NCBI GenBank assembly: GCA_951640165.1
Contig: OX621241.1
Coordinates: 16,001,001 to 16,065,000 of the forward strand
Reading direction: 5' to 3'
DNA: 64,000 nucleotides
DNA from: Pseudoips prasinana
Lineage: Eukaryota > Arthropoda > Insecta > Lepidoptera > Nolidae
In this document: in pieces, positions 30,769 through 41,929 of the stretch
Layout of the letters: every line of letters begins with the position of its first letter
Numbering within the stretch: position 1 is the first letter of the stretch
Program-made: the position numbers and the translations under genes
Notes under the pieces: generated by a model
What the model was told of the DNA's origin: nothing
Databases searched by the model: none
Seen by the model: only the letters and a program-made list of their open reading frames with translations

Positions 30769-31536
30769 ATGGACAACAGATTAGAAAAAAGTTTGGAAAG
30801 TCTGGAAAAACTATTTCACTCACGCATCAAGGAACATGAAGACAAGCTACAGAATGCCATGGCATCACCGGTTCACACAGATGTAGCACTTTCACGTGAG
30901 TTTATGGAATTCAAATCCCTTATACTGGAGTCACTATGCCACTTAAAAACACAAGTTGAACTTATTTCACTTGGTATGGATCGCCATGAGACTGCCATGC
31001 GTCGTAAGATCCTCTTGCTACATGGTATCCCTGAGAAGCCAAATGAAAAGCTGTTTGATGTGGTCATCAACATATTAACCAGCCAAATGAAGTTGCCCGA
31101 CCTCAATACAAACATTTTTGAGGCATGCCACCGTCTTGGTTCCGTTCAGAGCAAAACACGTCCAGTCCTAATTCGCTTCCGTGATATTGAGCACCGCCAA
31201 TTGGTCTGGGACAGCAAAACCACATTGAAAGGTACTGGATACACTGTCTCGGAGTTCCTAACACAAGTTAGGCATCGTGTTTTCACAGCAGCACGCAGGC
31301 ATTTTCAAGTTCGAAATTGTTGGTCGTCGTCAGGGAAAATAGTTATAATAACTCCGGACAAATCCCGACACAAAATCGAATCCATGAGTGAACTTAAAGC
31401 CCTAATCACGAAGTTCCCAATCAGCGCTGTATCCGGTGACACCGAGGGCTCTGCACCTGCTCCGTCCACCGTGGCTCCGGCCGGGCTGCCTACAATGCAG
31501 GAAACTAAGGCTACAAGAAGCCGTCGTCGATTTTAA
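30769..31536 (+). CDS. LINE ORF1 protein (L1-type RNA-binding)
   Basis: Nucleic-acid-binding chaperone of the retrotransposon, expected to coat its RNA. The N-terminal half (MDNRLEKSLESLEKLFHSRI and following) is rich in heptad-like Leu/Ile and charged residues, suggesting a coiled coil for trimerisation. The middle RRKILLLHGIPEKPNEKLFD and ...RPVLIRFRDIEHRQLVW blocks are typical of the RRM-like domain of L1 ORF1p-type proteins; HRLGSVQSKTRP joins them. A basic C-terminal domain follows, with a low-complexity Ala/Pro/Thr tail ending TRSRRRF. The Met at 30769 is preferred to the one at 30712 because the extra 19 residues (MYHLSIKIIIIQVN...) are hydrophobic and unlike family N-termini. The frame is unbroken, 255 codons from this start. 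ORF2 lies 595 bp downstream. Confidence 0.82.
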   Translation: MDNRLEKSLESLEKLFHSRIKEHEDKLQNAMASPVHTDVALSREFMEFKSLILESLCHLKTQVELISLGMDRHETAMRRKILLLHGIPEKPNEKLFDVVINILTSQMKLPDLNTNIFEACHRLGSVQSKTRPVLIRFRDIEHRQLVWDSKTTLKGTGYTVSEFLTQVRHRVFTAARRHFQVRNCWSSSGKIVIITPDKSRHKIESMSELKALITKFPISAVSGDTEGSAPAPSTVAPAGLPTMQETKATRSRRRF

Positions 31537-32131
31537 TTATGTCTCACATAGATTTGTTTTCAACATTCCAAATTTGTAGTTGCAACTATCATTGGTCGTA
31601 TTATACATACTCTTCACATTATGCACTGACGGTACGCTATATTTTTTTACTTTTGTGTATTACCCATCACATTTTTACTTTTATTTTAATCTAACGCCGG
31701 TACTTAGATTTGTAGCCATTATTTTTCTTATTATTTTGTTCTGTTGACATTTGATAAGTTAGTTGTCAATTGTCAGTTGTCACTTGTCTTGTGACGTCTG
31801 CGTCTTGTTTAAGCTTGCTAACTTGCGTTTAGTTACATTCCGTAAATGTTTTGTAGCGTACCGGACATAATGTATTATAAATATTATTGCTATATCTTAG
31901 AATGGCCAAAATAATTGTCCACTACAATGTTAATATGATTTCTTTGTTATTGATAATCTTATTTTATAACTTTAGCACTTTTTGTAAAAATCTCTTCCAC
32001 TTGCGAGTCGGTGAGTTTAGCGTTTTATTAAGACTATTTTTTTTTGTAATAATTATTATATAGAGTATTTATTATTTCTCGCTATCACATCTTTTTATTA
32101 TTATTATTTATTTTATTTAGTTTATCTTAGT
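31537..32131 (+). other. Spacer between LINE ORF1 and ORF2
   Basis: AT-rich sequence with no open frame; contains a TTGTCAATTGTCAGTTGTCA run near 31762 and a GTGACGTCTGCGTC motif. It presumably serves as the leader for ORF2 translation (inference). No clear sign of a separate insertion. Confidence 0.5.
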
Positions 32132-35077
32132 ATGGACGATAATGTCCCTATTATTGATGATAGTTTTTTCTCATGTTCTTCCTCTAATGACAGTTTTGTT
32201 AGCGCGGACAGTGATTCCTCCACAATCCTAACTTTGCATGATCAGCTATCCATTCTCCTCTCTGATTACTCTAAAAACCTTAACATCGCCCACATTAATG
32301 TTCAGAGTATTCCACGCCACCATTCTGACCTTCTGGCATCCTTTAGCAGTAACCATATTGATGCTCTCTTAATATCAGAATCTTTTCTTAAGCCTTCTCT
32401 TCTCTCTACTCACTTTTCATTGCCTGGATTTGTGCTCGTCCGTAACGACCGGACTGGAAAGGGATGTGGGGGCGTGGCATTATACTTACGAGCCAACATC
32501 TCCTTTAAAATTGTAAATGTCTCTCCATCTACCTACACTGAATCAGCAGAGCATCTATTTATCGAAATTATAGTCCATCACAAAAAAATGCTTCTCGGAG
32601 TCTTCTATAGTCCGAGTCTTCGAATTAATTATTTCGACGCGCTAGAGACGTTACTGCATGACCTATGTCCGTCTTACGAGCACGTAGTCATAATGGGTGA
32701 CTTCAATACGTGTTTGATCAAAAACGATCACCGTGCTAATGCTATCCGATCTCTCTTATCATCGATTAATCTTCATATCTTACCTCTTTCTGCCACACAT
32801 CATTTTCCCAATTGTAACCCATCTCTTCTTGATCTAATGATTGTCTCCAAACCTGATCTCGTTTCAACACATGGTCAGCTCACTGCTTGTTTCTCTTACC
32901 ACGACTTAATCTTTCTATCCTACTCTATTCGGCCTCCCAAACGTAGATCACAATATTCAATCCTTCGGAATTTCAAGGGCATGAACCTGGAGGCATTAAA
33001 GTGTGATGCTGAACACATTGACTGGACGCCGGTGATCAATTGTGAATCTATCAATAATAAAGTTCGAGAATTTAGCAGTATATTAACTTCACTATACGAT
33101 CGTCATGCACCGAAACGGAGAGTTAAACTGAAACACATTCCAGCTCCTTGGATTACTCCGGCCATCAAAGAAGTTATGGCTAGTAGGGATAGGGCAAAAC
33201 TTAGGTATAAGCGCACGCCAACAGAGGCCAACTTAAACCGCTTCAAAATCTTGCGTAATCGGTGTAGTCGTCTGTGTCGTGATTCGAAACGTCGCCACTT
33301 CCACACTTCTCTCAATAATCACAACTCCTCCAAAGTTTGGAAATTCCTAAAAGCCAATGGCATCGGCAAAACCCCTTCAACAGACTTTAATAATATTGAC
33401 CTGGGTTCTCTTAACAACCATTTCTCACTTCCCCCTATTACAATTGACCCTCGTATTAAATCGAATACTTTGCTTGAACTGTCCTCTTTGTCGATACCAC
33501 AATGTTCGCCGTTCAAACTTACTTCAGTGAGTGAGGACGACGTCAAAAAATCGCTCTTATCAATAACATCTTCTGCTGTTGGTAACGATGATTTATGCTC
33601 CAGAATGGTCACTCCAATCATTCCTATTTTAATCCCTATCCTTACTCATATTTTTAACTTTTCTTTATACTCCTGTTGTTTCCCATGTGCTTGGAAGAAA
33701 GCTCATATTATCCCGTTGCCTAAAGTTTCCAATCCTACTCTTTTGTCACAATTTCGCCCGATTTCTATCCTCCCTTTCCTCTCAAAAGTTCTGGAGCATA
33801 TAGTTCACCGTCAGCTATCTAGTTACTTATTGCAGAATAATCTTCTAAATCCCTTTCAATCTGGCTTTCGACCAGGTCACAGCACCGTGACAGCGCTCCT
33901 AAAGGTCACTGACGATATCCGTTGGGCCATGGAGAATAAATCTCTCACAGTCTTGGTGCTCCTTGACTTTAGCAGTGCCTTTAACTCCGTGGACTTCGAT
34001 ATTCTTCTCGAAATTCTTAAATCTCTTAATTTCTCCTCGGAGTCTGTGGCCTGGTTCGATACATATCTTCGGGGACGCTCGCAGCGTGTTTGCTATAAAG
34101 ACTCTTACTCAGACTGGTGCAATCTTACCACGGGCGTGCCCCAGGGTGGCGTGTTATCTCCTTTCCTTTTTTCCATCTTCATCAACTTTGCTACACGAGT
34201 TATTTCCTCTAATTTTCATCTCTACGCAGACGACATGCAGTTATACCGCCAGTTTACATTAAATGAAGCTAGAACCGCCATTGCTGCTATGAATCAAGAC
34301 CTGAGTGCCATCAGTAACTGGGCTAGATCGTTCGGTCTTCAATTAAATCCCATCAAGTCGCAGGCTATGATTATTGGCAGTAGGCAAATGCGTGCTGGTT
34401 TTGATGTAGGCTCTTTTCCTCCTGTTCTACTAGACAATGTGCATATTGCGTACTCGGACACGGCTAAGAACCTCGGGGTTATTATTGATCGGAACTTATC
34501 CTGGAATGCTCACATTAATGAAGTCAGCAAAAAGGTCTATTTTACCTTTCACTCACTTAGGTGCCTCCAGTACTTTTTGCCCTTTGAAACCAAAATAACT
34601 CTTGCTCAAACTCTAATCCAGCCCATTTTGGACTATGCTGATGCCTGCTATCTGGATGCTACTGAAGAGCTATTAAACAAACTTGAGCGCTTGCAAAATT
34701 TATGTATACGTTTCATTTTTAATCTCCGAAAGTACGACCATGTCTCAGAATTCCGCAACAATCTCAAGTGGCTCCCAATCCGCCTTCGCAGGAATACTCG
34801 AATATTATGTCTCCTTTTCAATATCCTACACAATCCCGCATATCCTTCTTACCTACAGGACCGTTTCTCCTTTAAACATTCTCCCAACGCCCAATGTAGG
34901 TCACACCTAAAAAGTATTTTGAAATTCCCATCCCATAAAACTGATTTCTTCTCCAAATCCTTCACTGTTCAGGCGGTTAGGCTGTGGAACTCTCTTCCGC
35001 CTAACATACGTAATAGTAATACCATCTCCATATTTAAAAAAAGGTTAAAAGAACACTACCTTTCCTCTTTGCCTTAG
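32132..35077 (+). CDS. LINE ORF2: endonuclease and reverse transcriptase
   Basis: Nicks chromosomal DNA and copies the element RNA there (target-primed reverse transcription). 981 residues. APE-type endonuclease: NIAHINVQSI (51-60, Asn56), SESFL (Glu83), GVFYSPS (156-162), VIMGDFN (186-192), LLDLMIVS (232-239) and SYHDL (255-259), the last in place of the more common SDH. Reverse transcriptase: FRPIS (541-545), NPFQSGFRPGHST (573-585), LDFSSAFNSVD (611-621), GVPQGGVLSPFLF (668-680) and the active site YADDMQLY (699-706 region). The C-terminal part KLERLQNLCIRFIFNLRKYD to the end matches the partial element at 63.4-64.0 kb. All listed catalytic residues are present and there is no internal stop, so the copy looks recent. 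The clade is judged as CR1/L2/Daphne-like from the RT; a tree would settle it. It reads in the same direction as the hAT fossil it interrupts. Confidence 0.93.
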   Translation: MDDNVPIIDDSFFSCSSSNDSFVSADSDSSTILTLHDQLSILLSDYSKNLNIAHINVQSIPRHHSDLLASFSSNHIDALLISESFLKPSLLSTHFSLPGFVLVRNDRTGKGCGGVALYLRANISFKIVNVSPSTYTESAEHLFIEIIVHHKKMLLGVFYSPSLRINYFDALETLLHDLCPSYEHVVIMGDFNTCLIKNDHRANAIRSLLSSINLHILPLSATHHFPNCNPSLLDLMIVSKPDLVSTHGQLTACFSYHDLIFLSYSIRPPKRRSQYSILRNFKGMNLEALKCDAEHIDWTPVINCESINNKVREFSSILTSLYDRHAPKRRVKLKHIPAPWITPAIKEVMASRDRAKLRYKRTPTEANLNRFKILRNRCSRLCRDSKRRHFHTSLNNHNSSKVWKFLKANGIGKTPSTDFNNIDLGSLNNHFSLPPITIDPRIKSNTLLELSSLSIPQCSPFKLTSVSEDDVKKSLLSITSSAVGNDDLCSRMVTPIIPILIPILTHIFNFSLYSCCFPCAWKKAHIIPLPKVSNPTLLSQFRPISILPFLSKVLEHIVHRQLSSYLLQNNLLNPFQSGFRPGHSTVTALLKVTDDIRWAMENKSLTVLVLLDFSSAFNSVDFDILLEILKSLNFSSESVAWFDTYLRGRSQRVCYKDSYSDWCNLTTGVPQGGVLSPFLFSIFINFATRVISSNFHLYADDMQLYRQFTLNEARTAIAAMNQDLSAISNWARSFGLQLNPIKSQAMIIGSRQMRAGFDVGSFPPVLLDNVHIAYSDTAKNLGVIIDRNLSWNAHINEVSKKVYFTFHSLRCLQYFLPFETKITLAQTLIQPILDYADACYLDATEELLNKLERLQNLCIRFIFNLRKYDHVSEFRNNLKWLPIRLRRNTRILCLLFNILHNPAYPSYLQDRFSFKHSPNAQCRSHLKSILKFPSHKTDFFSKSFTVQAVRLWNSLPPNIRNSNTISIFKKRLKEHYLSSLP

Positions 35078-35345
35078 ATACATGTATTTTATGTAGTTTA
35101 TTATTTTAAATTATGTATGTATTTATGTATATGTGTATTTTGTTCGTATGTATGTATATCATCCTACACACTCATATCTTCCTCTCTTCCAAAATCACCT
35201 CTTGCAGGTCTACTGGAAGAGATTTCTTTAGAAATAAGTAGTACCTTTGTGCAATGTCTTTTCTTGTTTTTTATTCTTTCTTTCCTTTATCCTATCAGTG
35301 TGTACATAAATTTGAAAATAAATAAAATAAATAAGGATTCCAACG
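35078..35345 (+). other. LINE 3' UTR with conserved tail motif
   Basis: TATG-rich start, then CTACTGGAAGAGATTTCTTT, AGAAATAAGTAGTACCTTTG and TGCAATG at 35211-35256, then a pyrimidine-rich stretch and AATAAATAAAATAAATAA. The CTGGAAGAGAT motif is shared with 63.1, 37.85, 23.9 and 7.1 kb. Confidence 0.7.
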
Positions 35346-35369
35346 ATTTCTCTTACATACAGTAGTACA

Positions 35370-35580
35370 AACACTTCAATCAGTTTTAGAGTTTGTGGAA
35401 TGTAAAGATCCAAATTTAAAAGAAACCTTATCAATTTGAGACCGTATAACAGATTTGTTCATAAAAATGACATTACCTTACAATTACAAGGGGACATCCT
35501 CAATTGAATAAAAACAAAGGGTGTCATTACAGCTTTTCCTGAAAAATTGGAATTTACGAAGCAAAATATTAGAAATCTCT
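35370..35580 (+). pseudogene. Fossil hAT transposase, 3' part
   Basis: Resumption of the hAT fossil beyond the retrotransposon. Frame 1 reads QTLQSVLEFVECKDPNLKE, then DRITDLFIKM; after a frameshift near 35467 it reads DITLQLQGDILN, a stop, and IKTKGVITAFPEKLEFTKQN. In Buster/ZBED5-type proteins these same blocks occur in this order (V-L-E-F-L-E, T-D-L-F-x-K-x-N, L-x-L-Q-G, S/T-x-F-x-x-K-L-E). They lie downstream of the C-D-E-N-D-E block, which here is at 30566, so the reading order across the insertion is conserved. The end of the fossil is not defined. Confidence 0.75.
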
Positions 35581-35584
35581 GCTT

Positions 35585-36530
35585 TAAAGCGTTGGTCTCA
35601 CTTGCCATGAGAATGCCATCTATAACTATCGCGAAATCGTTATATGTAGTCATTAAGTAGCCAGATATTAAAGTAAAATCTGACAGATGGTCTATTCCAT
35701 ATCCATTTCGGTTTATTGTTTCCTATGGGTTTCTTGGGACTTCACCCACCCCAAAAGAAATGGCAAAAGGCAAATGAGACGATAATTTCCGTGTCCTCGC
35801 CAGACTGGCATGCTCGGAATCAATGTATGGCAACTGTACGATACAAGTACCGAAAATAAAAAATACTGTGTAACACCCACATTTTAATATTGTGACACTC
35901 TAGATGACTGTTATGCACCTTAGGCTGAGATATTTCTATCCACAGATAAAACATATTTGAGGAATTAAAATTTTACAGATTTTTGTAGAATATGCACAAG
36001 AGATAAGCGACAAACTAAGTGGGTTCAAAATTTGGTTGAAAAAATTATATTTTAATAAACACATATACTGTAATAATAATTTGATGGACACGCCACTTCT
36101 ATTATTTGAATTGTTTCGATTATAATATTTCACACAATCACAATAAAATTGCAAAATAATTAATTTTACGCTTAGTCTTATTCCATTATTTTTTTAACTT
36201 TCATTATTAGTTCTACGGTAAAGGGCATTTAAATTATTAGTTCGCTCAAGAATTTTTGGTATACTCAATGACATTGATTCAATTTAAAAAGTCTTCAACT
36301 AAAAATTTCAATCACTTATATATTTTAATGGGCAGAATGATAGCAGAATTAATTTAAATATTCTTGCCGTCATTTAATATAAATTTACTATTTCTAACTT
36401 ACTTGCTCACTTAATGAAAAAGCTTAATTGCTAAGTGCTAGCTTAATTAATTAGCAAAAAGTTGCAACGAGGTTTTATTGTTAACGATATCGTTTATTTC
36501 TCTTGTTAGGGTTGCGTACTCCAAAGGGCA
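35585..36530. other. No gene seen
   Basis: AT-rich; only short frames without domains. Confidence 0.4.
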
Positions 36531-36534
36531 AAAC

Positions 36535-36640
36535 AATGCCTGTCCGAGGCAAAAGAGGTGTGCAAGGATCGTGACAAATAAAAACGTGTTGTCACTGCCT
36601 ACCCCTTTGGCAAACGGGTGTGAGTCTATGTATGTACCTG
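36535..36640 (+). repeat. LINE C-terminal tail, (TATG) end
   Basis: GGCAAAAGAGGTGTGCAAGG, ATCGTGACAAATAAAAACGT, TGCCTACCCCTTTGGCAAAC and GTGAGTCTATGTATGTA match 19081-19180 base for base in blocks. Second of three such tails. Confidence 0.7.
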
Positions 36641-36644
36641 TAGA

Positions 36645-37740
36645 ATAACCGCTCGGTTTCTTGGAACGCTATGTAGACTAAACAGCCCGATGGATTTTAT
36701 TAACCTGGGAGGGCAGCAGACTAGCTTCAACTGAGCCCATGCTGTCCGTAATGTATGGATTATGTAACATAGAGTAACCTCCATATCAGGATATAAGTTG
36801 TATCTCAATAATATAGACACTTAAGATAAGAAATGGAATTAGGCGTTACTTTGTGGAAATCTATGATAGTCGAAATCTAAAATTAATATGTTGTGTTAAT
36901 ACCCCTAATTGTCAGTTTAATCAAGCCGGGATGTATTTTGCAATAATGCAAGAAGTACAATATAAATAAAAACTTATAAGAAGACAATATAAACAAAAAT
37001 TTTATCTGAATATTTAAGAATATTCGTTTTAAAAGATGACTTTTCCTACCTTAGTATAAATTGTTATGGGGTCGAAAATGTATCGATTTTTTATTAATAT
37101 ATATCTGCTTTCTTCCATCTACATTCCACAGTTCATTTATTTTATTATCACGTAATTTCTCTTGTCTCGGTAAATTCGTTTTGGAATAAGTAATACATTT
37201 CCGTATTCCGGAAGTTTAATAAACGATTTTTGTGGGACCAGTAATTTGGTTACTTGCTAAATAAAAATAAATTTGGTACGTAATGTAATTTTAAGCTGTC
37301 CGCTCTCTCCTTATATAGGGGTTTCTTTAGTCTGTAGATATATTTATATTAAATTATTGTGATATCGAATCCTTGCATATAACATTTCCATTTGGATCAA
37401 GGGCGGAATTATTACATAACAATGTAAGGACCACGGCTGGTGCAATCCATGCCGAAACGTCGGGTAAACAAGGTAATGATTTACCTAAATATTTATCGCG
37501 ATGAGACCCGTGTCTACAGTATATAAAAAATGTGTACAAAAAAAAAATGTGTACAAATCGCGAAAGTTTAAAAACATTAATGTAAGGAACTTTACTACTT
37601 GCATCCTTTCTAGTTACTAATTTTATCAGCCCAGACTCCTTTAGGGCAAAAGTACAGAGAACTCTCATTTTTTTTCTCTACCATTTGCAGCACTTTTTTA
37701 CTTGTTTTCTCTCTCTCCGCTTCTTCTTCTTTTTCGCTTA
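36645..37740. other. No gene; one repeat landmark
   Basis: 37436-37465 (GGCTGGTGCAATCCATGCCG then AAACGTCGGG) is a landmark I associate with an interspersed lepidopteran repeat. The 104-codon minus frame across 37354-37668 runs through it and shows no domain, so it is not called. Confidence 0.4.
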
Positions 37741-37774
37741 CCTTTCTAACATAAATATCTGGAGTCCATTAGAT

Positions 37775-37890
37775 TGGAAAAATACACTTTATTGTACACC
37801 AGGATCTCAAATCATTAAAAAAAGGTATAATAGGCGGTCTTATCGCTTAAGGCGATCTCTTCCAGACAACCTTAAGTTGGACTATATTGT
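37775..37890 (-). repeat. LINE 3' tail, minus strand
   Basis: On the minus strand: GGTTGTCTGGAAGAGATCGC, CTTAAGCGATAAGACCGCCT, then TATTATACC and a GTACAATAAAGTGTATTTTT end. This is nearly the same as the 3' UTR of the partial element at 63.0-64.0 kb. The coding part is absent. Confidence 0.75.
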
Positions 37891-37899
37891 ATGGAATTA

Positions 37900-39910
37900 G
37901 GAATAGGGGTAGTGTATGGTGTAAAAATATAGAATATGATTAAGTACTTAAGACTAATAGTGGTATCTACTTAATAGTAGAACTACCACTAATTTTGGAT
38001 TGTAATAATAATAACTTACGAATGGATTCTAATAACTTAAAGTTCGTATTACTCATTATAAGTATTGTATGTGAGTAGCTGCTTAGTATTATTATTTAAA
38101 GGCGAAAGCCTTAGGCTATTAAGCATAATGGCTTGCATGTCTTAAATGAATGAAATTGAGCAATCATAAGAAGATACATTTCAAGGACAGGTTAATTTTA
38201 ATGTATTTTGTCCATTACCAACGGTAACCACTTAACATCACACAAGCCATATGATAAGTTACAGATTCTTGGGCCGAAGTGTCTTAACGCAGCTTGAGGT
38301 AAGAGTCGACTGGTAGAAATCGTCATGTAAGGAAAAAACGTTATACTCCTTCCACACGATTGTCTCTTCTTCTATCTCCTTTCGTCATATACGAATGAGT
38401 ATCGAGATTCGAGCAGACAAGCATTGTGCGCGGTCAGTTGTATAACCTCAATACTCAACTCATTTGTTGAGCTCAAGTAGCGCACTCGGGCCCTTTTACG
38501 TACTTAATCATTGAAACAAATACATTAATTAGAGACTTATCTTAATAAGTATTTAATGATTTTATAAGTTTTCCTAGAGGGTCTCCCCACAAAGAAAACG
38601 TACAAATTCATTTTCATAAAACTCTAGCTTAAACAATTTCGTAATGAATCCTTAATCGTGTGCTATATTGAATTACCGTAAGCTCACATTTAAGCAGTAA
38701 GTTACATAATAACTTAAATATTTATATATTACTTTCCAATTGTTCGTATACTCTGTAAGAACAACTTCTTAAACAGTTTCGACGGCTTCTTTAACTTTTC
38801 CCAGATCGTCTAAAGTTACTGCATAGAATAAATATTTATAATAAAGATGGAAGATCATTATAATTTCTTATAAATTTTGGTGGTCTGGTGTCTGAACTTG
38901 TTGGGAAAAGTGAGGAAACTTCATTATCATTTAAATTAGGATACAGGCCACGATCCATTATCTTATAGTCATTATAAGAAAATGGAGAGAGCTAGAAATT
39001 AGAAATTGTATTCATTACGTTTCAGTATCATTTGTATGATATAACTATTTATTTTTGTACTGAGCTGCTAGGAGTTAACAACTTGATAAACTTCAACTCC
39101 AGCCTGGAATTAGTTGTAATACAATAGATGAAAATGTAAATGTAACTATGGGTACGATATTATTCTAACTAGAGATCGCACTTGTTCGAAATTCGACCAT
39201 TAAGGTTCTTTTGTCCAAGACTATAGACATTGAAGACAAATAATATTAATCTCTTCTCAGTTTTGGCACTTTGTTTGTCATCTTTTCTCAGTTAGTCGGT
39301 GTGTCAAAAGCATGGTAGTGTGTTTAATGTTTTATTTTTACTTCTAATGTCTATTATATAAAAATATTAGCTTTCTGCACTCCTTCTCCGCGCAATTTTC
39401 GTAGAAAGGGGTAGGTACACAGTTTTTCATTCACGTATTAATATTATGATAATGTATAAAATATTAATCTTCAAAGTGGCGAAAGAAGACATATTGGTTT
39501 GTTTTGGTTGAACTACTCGTACGTCAAGTTATGTTTTTAACGTTCGCCTTAGTGGCATTCACACACAGCTGGTCAAAAGAGGCGCGCCAACAAGACTACA
39601 AATTTACTTAATTTGTAGTCTTTTTGGGGTTCGAACTTGTCTCAGGACAGGTACTGACGTCGATATGCATGAGATGATCGGCTTTTAGGGACGGATTGTT
39701 CAATTGACGCTCTTCTTTAATAAATCAAATGATATCAAATAAGAATATTTTATATGCTGTTATTCATGAATAAAATAATTATTGAAAGGTGAATATATTA
39801 TTTACAGAATAGCATATTTTGGCAAATGATTACGTTTATTTGTGATATACCGGGCACAGTAATAAAGACAGTAACGAATATCAATCTACTAAAAGTAAGC
39901 AATAATAAAG
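37900..39910. other. No gene; one small hairpin
   Basis: 39592-39624 forms a 13-bp-stem hairpin (AAGACTACAAATT / AATTTGTAGTCTT). Nothing else recognised over 2 kb. Confidence 0.4.
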
Positions 39911-39914
39911 AAAA

Positions 39915-40290
39915 CAGAGTAGAAATCTATAGGTAGCGGCCGTTATAATAAATAATACGTTACAAACGAGCTAAGAGCAAATCAAAATGCCATAGTGGAC
40001 ATTAGTAGATAGCGGCCAAAATTAAATAATTCAATATTTATCTAACTAAGAAGTTAGGAACAAGTCAAAATATCAATTAGACATTAGTAGATAGCGGTCA
40101 AACTAATAAATATTAACTAAAACCCTACTACGAAAATGCGGAAGCACGCAAAAAAATCAGAGTTAGCTATATATCTATCGGTCAAAACAATAAATTACAT
40201 TAAATCCAACTAAGTACTAACAAAATAGACATAGGTCAAAATATCGGAGTATGTCTGTATTATGTAGATTGCGACCACAATATAAAAACA
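39915..40290. repeat. Minisatellite, ~76-90-bp units
   Basis: The core AGTAGATAGCGGCCAAA recurs with drift at about 39935, 40011, 40093, 40178 and 40270 (as ATCTATCGGTCAAAAC and TAGATTGCGACCACAA in the last two), with AAATAAT and CAAATCAAAAT or CAAGTCAAAAT between. A related piece, TAGCCTAGCGGCCATAATAT, lies at 40738. Non-coding. Confidence 0.75.
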
Positions 40291-40424
40291 TGCGGCGCAG
40301 TCTTTGGGGACTGCCGATACAAGTAAAAACTATTCTTACACTTCTTATCTAAATAATTTACAGTATAATAGTTGACACTTCACATTCAGATGTATATGTA
40401 CTAGGTATGTAATGTATACATATG

Positions 40425-40520
40425 TATAATGACAGTAAACGACACAAATGAGGTGTGCAAATGGAAATCCGTTGTATCTGCCTATCCCTCTGAGAAACAA
40501 GCGTGAGCCTATATATGTAT
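40425..40520 (+). repeat. LINE C-terminal tail, (TATG) end
   Basis: GAGGTGTGCAAATGGAAATC, CCGTTGTATCTGCCTATCCC and GAGCCTATATATGTATG: third copy of the tail at 19070-19182. Confidence 0.65.
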
Positions 40521-40524
40521 GTAC

Positions 40525-41345
40525 ATAATAATATGTAATGTAAACTAATAACGCACGGAGCTATATCTTTACACACAGTATACATATACTTAGCTTATGA
40601 GAGGCGTGCGGTGACGATAACGCGAGTTCCATGATATTGTTCGCCATAAAACTGTTCCACGAGCCTATAGAAGATTTCACTCAAAAAAAATTCAAAATCT
40701 AACAAGCTAGAAACATGTGAAAATCGCAGAGTAGTAGTAGCCTAGCGGCCATAATATTACGTACCATTTGACTCAAAAATATATGTATCGTAAACATCTG
40801 GAAAATTACTTATAAGCTTTTAATTGATTGCTTTTAATTTGTTAACTTATTTTTATACGATAAAGGAACATACATAATTAAGGATCCTTTTAGTGATAAC
40901 AATTTTCTAAGAAATAATTTCCGTTATTTTTCTTTTATCTCTTTGAATTATTGTTCAAAGCATTTTGTTTGGTAATTATCCGTATTAAATCTACTTTTTG
41001 TTTCCAACCTCAATTACCATAGGTCATAACATTAACAAAAAAAACTTAATGGCGCATAGTTTAAGGAAATAAATAATGTAGGTAAAATAGTATGGTATAT
41101 GTAGGTGTACTTAACCAACCCATGCGTTTGTATTTACAAAATATTGAATCTCAAGGTGATCAGGCACTGGAAGGTTGCGTTGAACTTGTATGTCAAACAT
41201 AAATATTAAACAATTGTATTTTCTTTGTAGTCTACACGTTCATTTTATCTCAAGTACATTGGATATGCTGTAAAAAGACGAAGTACGTTATAAGCAAAAT
41301 CGCAATTTATTTTAAGGACAACCTTTTAAATGTACGTGAGTATCT
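40525..41345. other. No gene seen
   Basis: AT-rich apart from the stray minisatellite unit at 40738. Confidence 0.4.
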
Positions 41346-41350
41346 ACAAA

Positions 41351-41540
41351 TCCTACAAATATTATTAATGTGACAATTTGTAAGTGGATGAACGGATGTT
41401 TGTTACACTTTCACGCAAAAACTACCGAAAGGATTTTGATGAAACTTTGTAGTAATATAGTTTATAATATATACCTACGAATAACACGTAGGGTATAATT
41501 TGTAAAATTTAAGGCTGTTAAAACCGCGGGGCACAGCTAG
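41351..41540 (+). mobile_element. Short Helitron-like element
   Basis: TCCTACAAATATTATTAATG, TTTGTTACACTTTCACGCAA, ACACGTAGGGTATAATTTGT and the end AACCGCGGGGCACAGCTAG|T. 190 bp; sister to 12292-12470 and 54108-54295. Confidence 0.85.
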
Positions 41541-41929
41541 TGACAATATAATGTTTATTTTTTTAAATATAACTGTGCTTTCACAGCTTCACCGGACTAT
41601 AGCGGCGAGCGAGGACTCAAGCCTTCTATCAAGTATAATGTTTAAAAATAACACAACAAAATAATATAATAATACTTTGGGATATTTAAGAAGTTCAACG
41701 TATGCTTCTATTATAACCGCTAAATATAGCGTGTGTGTGTAAGAGAGAGTAAGAAAGAGAAGAGAAGTGTTTGTCCTTAACGGATTTGGATGAAAGTTCT
41801 AAATTAACATATAGGCTACAATGTATTACTTTGAAAAGACAACGCCTGCACTATCCAAGTCCAAAATAAAATAACAAACATTATATTTCTGCACTCATTG
41901 CACACGCAGAATTACAATATATGGGTCGC

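Larger units (their letters stand above)
30640..35345 (+). mobile_element. Non-LTR retrotransposon (CR1/L2/Daphne-like), both ORFs open
   Basis: A plus-strand LINE with ORF1 (30769-31536), a ~600-bp spacer, ORF2 (32132-35077) and a 3' UTR with the CTACTGGAAGAGATTTC motif, ending in AAAATAAATAAAATAAATAA at about 35318-35337. The 5' edge is inferred to lie between the hAT fossil and ORF1. No target-site duplication was found by eye. Confidence 0.8.

Noticed and set aside
33103..34910. Small frames on both strands within ORF2 of the LINE
   Set aside because: Shadows of the 981-residue frame.
37354..37668. 104-codon minus frame
   Set aside because: No domain, includes a repeat landmark (CCATGCCGAAACGTCGGG), no splice context; treated as chance.
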